Part shown: positions 1-5,777 of the stretch, piece by piece
Numbering within the stretch: position 1 is the stretch's first letter
How the letters are laid out: every line of letters begins with the position of its first letter
NCBI GenBank assembly: GCA_025966255.1
Contig: JAOPVG010000322.1
Location: forward strand, 1-5,777
Source of the DNA: Jatrophihabitans sp.
GTDB taxonomy: Bacteria > Actinomycetota > Actinomycetes > Mycobacteriales > Jatrophihabitantaceae
Direction: 5' to 3'
DNA: 5,777 nt
The notes under the pieces: generated by a model
The model's input: only the letters and a program-made list of their open reading frames with translations
The model's database searches: none
What the model was told of the DNA's origin: nothing
Program-made: the position numbers and the translations under genes

Positions 1-238
1 ACTCGCGCTCCACGTGCCGGTGGTCGGTGACGCCGTGGCCCCGTTCATGGCACCCCCCGACACGGACCCTGCCGCGCTGCGCGCGGCGGACTCGCTCGCG
101 GTACTTCCGAGTGACCCGACGGCGGCCCTCGAGGAAGTCCTGAGACGACGGGAGGAGAGCGGCTTCTCCTACTTTGTCGTCGGCGCCAACGCCGCCGATG
201 CGCTCGCTCCTGTCGTCGCCGAGCTGACCGGACATTGA
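1..238 (+). CDS. LLM-class F420-dependent oxidoreductase, C-terminal fragment
   Basis: This is the 3' end of a gene that starts before the window. The frame is open from base 2 and stops with TGA at 236-238, giving about 78 residues. The visible tail has the layout of the C-terminus of bacterial luciferase-like (LLM) flavin/F420 oxidoreductases: a conserved segment reading DSLAVLPSDPTAALEEVL, then RRREESGFSYFVV, then a short helix ending in LAPVVAEL. In that family this end closes the TIM barrel, with the pattern 'GT/SP - helix - RRE..GxSY - VV - L.PVV..L'. Such enzymes use reduced F420 or FMN to reduce or oxidise small molecules in the cytoplasm; the substrate cannot be read from this fragment. 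The GTG at 14 is in frame but internal, not a start. The gene ends 46 bp before dnaE2, and the SOS box between them suggests a separate transcription unit. The family call rests on the tail only, so it is good but not certain. Confidence 0.72.
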   Translation, partial: LALHVPVVGDAVAPFMAPPDTDPAALRAADSLAVLPSDPTAALEEVLRRREESGFSYFVVGANAADALAPVVAELTGH

Positions 239-258
239 CGCACACCCAGTAGCGTCAT

Positions 259-274
259 TCGAACGTCTGATCTA
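259..274 (+). promoter_or_regulatory. Putative LexA-binding SOS box upstream of dnaE2
   Basis: The sequence TCGAACgtctGATCTA matches the mycobacterial/actinobacterial SOS consensus TCGAAC-N4-GTTCGA at 10 of 12 positions: a perfect left half and 4 of 6 on the right. It lies 10 bp upstream of the dnaE2 ATG and overlaps the predicted -10 element, so bound LexA would block RNA polymerase. dnaE2 is a well-known LexA-controlled gene in mycobacteria, which makes the match much more credible than the score alone would. Confidence 0.75.
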
Positions 275-278
275 TTCT
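273..278 (+). promoter_or_regulatory. Putative -10 element (TATTCT) for a leaderless dnaE2 transcript
   Basis: TATTCT fits the actinobacterial TANNNT -10 pattern. It ends 6 bp before the A of the ATG at 285, so transcription would start at or beside the start codon and give a leaderless mRNA. No convincing Shine-Dalgarno sequence lies between this element and the ATG (only a short GGA at 279-281), which fits the leaderless reading. No clear -35 hexamer is visible about 17 bp upstream. The first two bases overlap the last two of the SOS box. Confidence 0.5.
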
Positions 279-284
279 GGACGA

Positions 285-3200
285 ATGGGCTGGGACAATC
301 CGGAGATCCCGTGGCGGGAGCTCGAACGCCGCCTGTCCGGGCGCCCGGCTCCGCGCGAGGCGGCCACTCCGGGCGACGGTGGTGACTCCCCGGCCTGGTC
401 CCGCAAGCGGCCGGCCTACGAGGCCGCGCCCCTGCCCCGGCCGAGCGTCCCGGTGCCCTATGCCGAACTGCACGCCCACTCCTCCTTCAGCTTTCTCGAC
501 GGCGCGTCCTCGCCCGAGGAGCTGGCCGAGGAAGCCGTCCGGCTCGGGCTCGAAGCCCTCACCCTCACCGACCACGACGGCGTCTACGGGCTCGTCCGCT
601 TCGCCGAGGCGGCCGAGGCGCACGGACTGGCCACCGCCTTCGGCTCCGAGTTGTCACTCGACGTGCCGATCGCGCAGACGAAGGCGCAGCGGATGATCGC
701 GTCGCGGGTCGGCGTCCCGGATCCGCCCGGCAACCACCTGCTCGTCCTCGCCCGCGATCCCGAGGGCTACGCCTCGATGTCACGTGTCATCGGTAGCGCG
801 CATCTACGCGGTGGAGCGAAGGGCCGTCCGTTCTATGACGACCTCGATGCTCTCGCCGACGCGGCCGCCGGTCACTGGCTCGTGCTCACGGGCTGTCGCA
901 AGGGCGCGGTGCGTCAGGCGCTGGATCGGGGCGGCGTCGATCTTGCCCGCACCGCTCTGGCCGGGCTCGTCGATCGCTTCGGCCGCGACAACGTCGCCGT
1001 CGAGTTGATCCACGAACTCGATCCGCTGGCCGACGAACGCTATGACGTCCTGGCCGCGCTGGCCGAGGAGCTGCGGTTGTCATTGGTCGCCACCACTGCC
1101 GCGCATTATCACGGTCCGCCGCGCCGCCCGCTCGCTACGGCGCTGGCCGCCGTCCGCGCACGATCGAGCCTGGACGAGATCGACGGATGGCTGCCCTCGT
1201 GGGCCGGCCAGCATCTGCGTTCGGGGGAAGAGATGGCGGCCCGGTTCGCGCGCTGGCCGGGCGCGGTCGAGAACTCGGGGCGGCTGGCCAAGGAGATCAC
1301 CTTCCCGCTGCAGCTCATCGCGCCCGATCTGCCGCCGTTCCCCTGCCCACCCGGCCACACCGAGATGACCTACCTGCGCAAGCTCACCTACGAAGGCGCT
1401 GCGAAGCGCTTCGCCGGCAAGCCGCACGAGGCGAAGGCCTACGAGATGATCGAGCACGAGCTCGCGATCATCGAGGACCTGCACTTCCCCGGCTACTTCC
1501 TCGTCGTCTGGGACATCGCCCGGTTCTGCCGCTCAAAGGGCATCCTCTGCCAGGGCCGAGGATCAGCGGCGAACTCGGCCGTCTGCTACGCGCTCGAGAT
1601 CACCGCCGTCGACGCCGTCTACTACGGGCTGATGTTCGAGCGTTTCCTCGCCCCCGAGCGGGGCGAGCCCCCGGACATCGACATCGACATCGAGTCCGAC
1701 CGCCGTGAGGAGGCCATCCAGTACGTCTACGAGTTGCACGGCCGCGAGCACGCGGCGCAGGTCGCCAACGTCATCACCTACCGGCCCAAGTCCGCGGTAC
1801 GCGACATCGCAAAGGCGCTCGGCTACTCACAGGGTCAGCAGGACGCTTGGAGCAAGGAGATCGAACGCGGCTACTACTGGAGCACGGAAACCGAGACGGA
1901 CGTGGCCGCCGTCCCGGCCAAGGTGGTCGAACTATCCGCCGAACTGCAGAACGCACCGCGGCACCTCGGCATCCACTCGGGCGGCATGGTGATGTGCGAC
2001 CGTCCGGTGATCGAGGTCTGTCCGGTCGAGTGGGGACGGATGCCCAACCGCTCGGTGCTCCAGTGGGACAAGGACGACTGCGCCGAGATCGGGCTGGTGA
2101 AGTTCGACCTGCTCGGCCTGGGGATGCTCTCGGCACTGCAGTACTGCTTCGAGTTGATCAAGCTGCACCACGGCGCCGACTACGAGCTGGCGACGATCCC
2201 GCAGGAATCGCCCTGCGTCTACGACATGCTCTGCGCCGCCGATTCGGTCGGGGTGTTCCAGGTCGAGTCGCGCGCACAGATGGCTACGCTGCCGCGGCTC
2301 AAGCCGCGCTCCTTCTACGACCTCGCCTGCGAGGTGGCACTGATCCGGCCCGGCCCGATCCAGGGCGACTCGGTGCATCCGTTCATCCGGCGCAAGAACG
2401 GCGAGGAGCCCATCACTTATCCGCACCCGCGGTTGGAAGAACCGTTGCAGCGGACGATGGGCATCCCGCTGTTCCAGGAACAGCTGATGCAGATCGCGGT
2501 TGCCATCGCCGACTTCACACCGGCCGAGGCCGACCGGCTACGCCGCGCCATGGGGTCCAAGCGCGGCAAGGACAAGATCGACGCGATGCGTATCCGTCTC
2601 TACGACGGCATGGCGGCCAACGGTGTCACCGGCCGGGTGGCCGACGAGGTCTACGAGAAGATCAAGGCTTTCGCCTCCTTCGGCTTCGCCGAATCACACT
2701 CCATCTCCTTCGCGCTGCTCGTGTACGCGTCGTCGTGGCTCAAGCTGCACTACCCGGCGGCGTTCTGCGCGGCATTGCTCAACGCGCAGCCGATGGGTTT
2801 CTACTCGCCGCAGTCGCTGGTGCACGACGCGAAGCGGCACGGCATCGAGGTGCGTCAGCCGTCGCTGGCGGTGTCGCTGCCCGGCGCGTCCTTGGAACCG
2901 GGCGACGGACCTTCGCAATGCGGTTGTCTCGACGCGCCGCAGCCGGCCGTCCGGCTCGGGCTCTCGTCGGTGCGCACCATCGGTACCGATCGCGCCGAGG
3001 CCATCGTGGCCAGCCGGGATGCGGACGGGCCGTTCACGTCGATGGCCGATCTGTCGCGCCGGGTGGGGTTGACGGCCGATCAGGTCGAGGCGCTGGCCAC
3101 GTCGGGCGCGTTCGACTGCTTCGGCGTCGGCCGGCGTGACGCGTTGTGGGGAGCAGGTGCGGCGTCCACCGCCCGTCCGGGGCAGCTGGACATCGTGACG

Positions 3201-3650
3201 TTCGACGAGACGGCTCCGGCTGCGCTGCCCACCATGACCGAGCCGGAGCAGTTGATCGCCGACATGTGGGCCACCGGTGTCACGCCCGACATCTACCCCA
3301 CCGCGCTGATCCGGCCCCGGCTCGAGGCGTTGGGGATCATCACCGCACTCGGGCTGCGTTCGATCGAGAACCGCACCCGGGTCACGATCGGCGGCGTCGT
3401 CACGCACCGGCAACGGCCGGCCACCGCCCGCGGGGTCACGTTCCTCACCCTCGAGGACGAGACGGGCATGGTGAACGTGATCGTCGATGAGGTGGTGTGG
3501 CAGCGACATCGGCGGGTGGCGCGTGAGTCGGGCGGTTTGCTGATCCGCGGCATGCTCGAGCACACCAAGGACGGCGTGATCAACGTGATCGCCGAGCGCC
3601 TCGAACGGTTGCATCTCGGCCTGCACACCAAGTCCCGCGACTTCCGGTGA
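285..3650 (+). CDS. dnaE2: Error-prone DNA polymerase DnaE2 (C-family, SOS-inducible)
   Basis: This is a 1121-residue replicative-type polymerase alpha subunit of the DnaE2 class, slightly longer than the 1050-1100 usual for actinobacterial DnaE2. It carries out translesion synthesis and damage-induced mutagenesis, normally with ImuA' and ImuB. Domains in order: an N-terminus typical of the class (MGWDNPEIPWRELERRLSGR); a PHP domain from about residue 59 (HAHSSFSFLDG at 63-73, TDHDG at 95-99) to about 280; the polymerase core with GRGSAANSAVCYAL at 424-437, the acidic PDIDIDIE at 463-470 (likely catalytic D466 and D468) and the third aspartate D608 in KFDLLGLG; IRPGPIQGD at 687-695; FQEQLMQIA at 730-738; FASFGFAESHS at 796-806; tandem helix-hairpin-helix at about 889-945; and an OB fold at about 1032-1102. 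It ends in SRDFR, close to the SRDFH tail seen in many DnaE2 proteins and absent from DnaE1. The ATG is supported by the conserved N-terminus and the promoter spacing. All three catalytic aspartates are present. One PHP metal-ligand position appears to be lost (see findings). The stop overlaps the next gene by 4 bases. Confidence 0.97.
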   Translation: MGWDNPEIPWRELERRLSGRPAPREAATPGDGGDSPAWSRKRPAYEAAPLPRPSVPVPYAELHAHSSFSFLDGASSPEELAEEAVRLGLEALTLTDHDGVYGLVRFAEAAEAHGLATAFGSELSLDVPIAQTKAQRMIASRVGVPDPPGNHLLVLARDPEGYASMSRVIGSAHLRGGAKGRPFYDDLDALADAAAGHWLVLTGCRKGAVRQALDRGGVDLARTALAGLVDRFGRDNVAVELIHELDPLADERYDVLAALAEELRLSLVATTAAHYHGPPRRPLATALAAVRARSSLDEIDGWLPSWAGQHLRSGEEMAARFARWPGAVENSGRLAKEITFPLQLIAPDLPPFPCPPGHTEMTYLRKLTYEGAAKRFAGKPHEAKAYEMIEHELAIIEDLHFPGYFLVVWDIARFCRSKGILCQGRGSAANSAVCYALEITAVDAVYYGLMFERFLAPERGEPPDIDIDIESDRREEAIQYVYELHGREHAAQVANVITYRPKSAVRDIAKALGYSQGQQDAWSKEIERGYYWSTETETDVAAVPAKVVELSAELQNAPRHLGIHSGGMVMCDRPVIEVCPVEWGRMPNRSVLQWDKDDCAEIGLVKFDLLGLGMLSALQYCFELIKLHHGADYELATIPQESPCVYDMLCAADSVGVFQVESRAQMATLPRLKPRSFYDLACEVALIRPGPIQGDSVHPFIRRKNGEEPITYPHPRLEEPLQRTMGIPLFQEQLMQIAVAIADFTPAEADRLRRAMGSKRGKDKIDAMRIRLYDGMAANGVTGRVADEVYEKIKAFASFGFAESHSISFALLVYASSWLKLHYPAAFCAALLNAQPMGFYSPQSLVHDAKRHGIEVRQPSLAVSLPGASLEPGDGPSQCGCLDAPQPAVRLGLSSVRTIGTDRAEAIVASRDADGPFTSMADLSRRVGLTADQVEALATSGAFDCFGVGRRDALWGAGAASTARPGQLDIVTFDETAPAALPTMTEPEQLIADMWATGVTPDIYPTALIRPRLEALGIITALGLRSIENRTRVTIGGVVTHRQRPATARGVTFLTLEDETGMVNVIVDEVVWQRHRRVARESGGLLIRGMLEHTKDGVINVIAERLERLHLGLHTKSRDFR

Positions 3651-4597
3651 GCTCCGGATTCAGATGGAACCTCGCGGACAGCGGCGAGCCCGGGCTGTTC
3701 GGCATGGACGAGTTGCTGGTGCCCGAAATCGGGACGGGCCGGATGTCCGGTCTCGAGTTCCTGCACGTGACGGCCAAGCAGATCCTCAACCACGTCCCGT
3801 CCGGATCACGCGCGCCGAGCAACTGGACCATCAACGTCTACCGCGGCTGCAGTCATGGGTGCTCGTACTGCTTTGCCCGTCCCACGCACGAGTACCTCGG
3901 ACTGAACATCGGCGAGGACTTCGACAGCAAGATCGTCGTCAAGATCAACGCCGTCGACAAGCTGCGGGCCGAACTGGCCGATCCGAGGTGGCAGGGCGAG
4001 GCCGTGGCGATGGGCACCAACACCGACCCGTACCAGCGCGCCGAGGCGAAGTACAAGCTCACGCGTGGGGTGCTCGAGGCATTGACCGAACACGCGAACC
4101 CGTTCTCGATCCTGACCAAATCGCCGCTCGTGACGCGGGATCTCGACGTGCTGATCGAAGCGGCCAAGGCGACGGACGTGTCGGTCAACTTCTCGATCGC
4201 CACATTGGACGAGCGAGTCTGGCGAGCCACCGAGCCCGGCTCACCGAATCCCCGGCGACGCATCGACGCAATGGCGCAGCTCTCGGCGGCAGGCATCAAG
4301 ACCGGTGCGCTGATGGCGCCGATCCTGCCCGGCATGAGCGACGGAGCTGCCCAGCTGCGCGAGGTCGTCGCGGCGATCGCCGGCGCCGGCGGCCGGCTGC
4401 TCGGCATCGCTCCGCTGCACCTGCGGCCCGGCCTGCGCGAACACTTCCTGACCTGGCTGAGCACGCACGATCCTGAGCTACACGCCGATTATCTCCGCCG
4501 CTATGCCAACACCAGTTACGCGCCGGAGCGTTACCTCGAGCAGCTCTACGCCCGCGCCGGCCTCCCCCGTCGTAGCCGGAATCCTCCGACCCGCTGA
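3647..4597 (+). CDS. Rv2578c-family (SplB-like) radical SAM protein
   Basis: This 316-residue protein starts at the GTG of a GTGA overlap with the dnaE2 stop, which implies translational coupling. No separate Shine-Dalgarno site is visible. The start is supported by an early RW-N-L-(x)n-PGLF segment like the N-terminus of homologues. The radical SAM signature is CxxxCxxC at C68, C72 and C75 (YRGCSHGCSYCFARPTHEYL), which binds the [4Fe-4S] cluster that cleaves S-adenosylmethionine. Further family motifs are MGTNTDPYQ at 122-130, LTKSP at 156-160, ATEPGSP at 194-200 and MAPILPGMSD at 223-232. The layout matches the actinobacterial Rv2578c family, distant relatives of spore photoproduct lyase (SplB). 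The reaction is not known for this family, so no substrate is assigned. Those three are the only cysteines in the protein, so there is no auxiliary cluster and no SplB-type hydrogen-donor cysteine. The link to the SOS-controlled polymerase suggests a role in the DNA damage response, which is inference. Confidence 0.93.
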   Translation: MSSGFRWNLADSGEPGLFGMDELLVPEIGTGRMSGLEFLHVTAKQILNHVPSGSRAPSNWTINVYRGCSHGCSYCFARPTHEYLGLNIGEDFDSKIVVKINAVDKLRAELADPRWQGEAVAMGTNTDPYQRAEAKYKLTRGVLEALTEHANPFSILTKSPLVTRDLDVLIEAAKATDVSVNFSIATLDERVWRATEPGSPNPRRRIDAMAQLSAAGIKTGALMAPILPGMSDGAAQLREVVAAIAGAGGRLLGIAPLHLRPGLREHFLTWLSTHDPELHADYLRRYANTSYAPERYLEQLYARAGLPRRSRNPPTR

Positions 4598-4632
4598 ACT
4601 GACCGTCAGACCGCACCGTAGTTGGCAGGATC

Positions 4633-4653
4633 GGCGGGTTGAGCAGATCCGCC
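4633..4653 (+). terminator. Possible hairpin downstream of the radical SAM gene
   Basis: Arms at 4633-4640 (GGCGGGTT) and 4646-4653 (GATCCGCC) can form an 8-bp stem with five consecutive G-C pairs, one T-A pair and two G-T wobbles, around a 5-base loop. It lies 35 bp past the radical SAM stop, a plausible place for transcription to end. There is no T-rich run after it, so as an intrinsic terminator it is weak. The rest of the 104-bp gap (4598-4701) shows no convincing promoter, repeat or small gene. Confidence 0.25.
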
Positions 4654-4701
4654 CTGTGGACACCACCGCCTTGCGCGGATTCTGCAGGCAGCATTGCGCG
4701 A

Positions 4702-5777
4702 ATGCCGATCGTCGATGTGAGTGATCTCGACTGGTACATCGACAACGTCGTGGTGCCTTCCGGCATCGAAGGACGGGCCGTCGGGCCAGTGCTCGCGTGG
4801 CAGGGGTCGTGGAACGCGCTCGCCCATCAGGTTCGGACGCAGGCCGACAACGGGCTCGGCGACGCATTAAGGCAGGCGCTGGGCCAGGGCTTCGTCCTGA
4901 CACGAACCCAAACCCGCGTATGTGGGGTAGCCGACGCGACCGTTCGGCGCCTCATCCGCCGCGGCACCTGGACAGCCTGCGGCCACGGCACCGTTGCCGT
5001 CGTTCCGATCGCGTCCGGCTCCGACCTCGCTTCCGAACGAGACGCGCTGCGACGCACTCATTGCCTGCGTGCAGCCGCAGCTGCGGTGCGCCGGCGTGGT
5101 CATGTCGTGAGCGCCAACAGCGCAGCGGCAATGCACGGGCTACCGCTTCTCGGGTTACCCGAACTGCCTGAACTGGCCGCTGCGGCATCCGCAACCTTCG
5201 GGCGCCGTAGCACCGCCCTGGTACGCGTTGCGGACCTGGCGCCCGATGCGCTCGACGACTGGTTCGGCGTGCCGATCACGACTACGGCCCGCACCATCGT
5301 CGACGTCGCCCGCTTCGATTCTCGGTCCGGGCTGATGGCCGCCGACGCCGCGCTGCGCGAGCGCATTGTCACCCGCGACCAACTCGAGGCTGCGCTCGAG
5401 ATGTGCGGCACCACGCCCGGCGTGCGCCGAGCTCGTCACGTGATCAGCCTTGCGTCACCGCTCGCTGAGTCACCGCTCGAGTCGATCACTCGCCTTGTGC
5501 TCCACGACGCCGGGTTCGCCGCACCTGAGCTACAGGTTGAGCTCACCGGCGCGGACGGCCGCGCGTATCGCGTGGACTTCGTGTGGCCGCAGTTGAAGCT
5601 CGTGCTCGAGGCGGATGGTCGGACCAAGTACCGCGAGGACGAACTCTGGCAGGAGAAGCGACGCGAAGTCGCGCTCGTCCGAGCCGGCTACCGGGTTGTC
5701 CGAGTTACCTGGTCCGACGTCCTCGCCGAGTGGCCCGTGACGTGTGAGTGGCTGCGCGGCCTCATGCATTCGCTGGC
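4702..5777 (+). CDS. AbiEi-type winged-helix / DUF559 nuclease-like protein, 3' end cut by window
   Basis: The frame is open from 4603 to the window end with no stop. From the ATG at 4702 it gives 358 complete codons. Residues about 54-100 (FVLTRTQTRVCGVADATV, then RRLIRRGTWTACGHGTVAVV) match the N-terminal winged-helix domain of actinobacterial 'type IV TA AbiEi antitoxin domain' proteins. The C-terminus is the DUF559 fold of the PD-(D/E)XK/Vsr-like group: AESPLESITRLVL at about 255-267, YRVDFVWP at 289-296 with D292, LEADGRTKY at 302-310 with E303, D305 and K309, LWQEKRRE at 315-322, and GYRVVRVTWSDV at 329-340. The putative active-site residues are intact. Homologues normally end soon after this last strand, so only a few residues are probably missing. 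The first 50 or so residues exceed the usual start. The start is uncertain: no strong ribosome site precedes 4702; GTGs at 4717 and 4789 and a TTG at 4639, with AGGA eight bases before it, are alternatives. Two TTA leucine codons (4867, 5155) and looser codon use set it apart from its neighbours. Antitoxin activity is not shown, and no partner toxin is visible. Confidence 0.82.
   Translation, partial: MPIVDVSDLDWYIDNVVVPSGIEGRAVGPVLAWQGSWNALAHQVRTQADNGLGDALRQALGQGFVLTRTQTRVCGVADATVRRLIRRGTWTACGHGTVAVVPIASGSDLASERDALRRTHCLRAAAAAVRRRGHVVSANSAAAMHGLPLLGLPELPELAAAASATFGRRSTALVRVADLAPDALDDWFGVPITTTARTIVDVARFDSRSGLMAADAALRERIVTRDQLEAALEMCGTTPGVRRARHVISLASPLAESPLESITRLVLHDAGFAAPELQVELTGADGRAYRVDFVWPQLKLVLEADGRTKYREDELWQEKRREVALVRAGYRVVRVTWSDVLAEWPVTCEWLRGLMHSL

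Noticed and set aside
1674..1691. Three tandem copies of GACATC
   Set aside because: They encode the catalytic DIDIDI of the polymerase with preferred codons, so protein conservation explains the repeat.
1847..3139. Long plus-strand open frame (430 codons) in another frame of dnaE2
   Set aside because: It is wholly inside the polymerase core and its translation is low-complexity and arginine/glycine-rich. It is a frame shadow.
3600..3616. TCGAAC half-site near the end of dnaE2, considered as a second SOS box for the radical SAM gene
   Set aside because: The second half (GCATCT) matches GTTCGA poorly and the site is within conserved coding sequence. TCGAAC alone is expected by chance in such DNA.
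2694..3626. Long minus-strand open frame (310 codons) inside dnaE2
   Set aside because: It lies opposite strongly conserved DnaE2 coding sequence, its product is arginine/histidine-rich with no recognisable domain, and it has the character of an antisense shadow in GC-rich DNA.
4478..4903. Minus-strand open frames across the gap between the radical SAM gene and the terminal gene
   Set aside because: They overlap both coding regions, have arginine-rich compositions without domain signals, and no promoter or ribosome site supports them.
4797..5171. Plus-strand 124-codon open frame overlapping the terminal gene
   Set aside because: The competing frame starting at 4702 carries recognisable AbiEi and DUF559 motifs and runs to the window end, whereas this one is arginine-rich with no motifs.

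Overview
This is a GC-rich actinobacterial window. Codon third positions are mostly G or C, there is a GTG start inside a GTGA stop/start overlap, a mycobacterial-type LexA half-site is present, and the genes belong to families typical of Mycobacteriales and related orders (F420-dependent LLM oxidoreductase, DnaE2, Rv2578c-type radical SAM protein). I cannot name the genus from the sequence alone. All recognisable genes lie on the + strand.

Layout. (1) Bases 1-238 hold the C-terminal end of a gene that begins upstream, probably an LLM-class F420-dependent oxidoreductase. (2) Bases 239-284 are a 46-bp gap with a 10/12 match to the actinobacterial SOS box, overlapping a TANNNT -10 element that is spaced for transcription to begin at or next to the dnaE2 ATG. 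(3) Bases 285-3650 encode a full-length DnaE2, the inducible error-prone C-family DNA polymerase. (4) Bases 3647-4597 encode a radical SAM protein of the Rv2578c / SplB-like family, joined to dnaE2 by a 4-base GTGA overlap. (5) Bases 4598-4701 are a 104-bp gap with one modest hairpin and no clear promoter. (6) From base 4702 to the window end an open frame encodes an AbiEi-type winged-helix plus DUF559 (PD-(D/E)XK-like) protein. It is nearly complete but has no stop inside the window.

How the genes work together. dnaE2 and the radical SAM gene look like a two-gene, translationally coupled, LexA-controlled unit. DnaE2 would carry out mutagenic translesion synthesis after DNA damage, normally with ImuA' and ImuB, which are not in this window. 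The coupling makes the radical SAM protein, whose family has no settled function, a candidate damage-response enzyme. The AbiEi/DUF559 gene is a separate accessory gene with looser codon use, including two TTA leucine codons. It has a nuclease-like C-terminus and an unexplained N-terminal extension.

Nothing here is a clearly new system. The points most worth following are the dnaE2-radical SAM SOS unit, the altered PHP metal site of DnaE2, and the terminal AbiEi/DUF559 gene.
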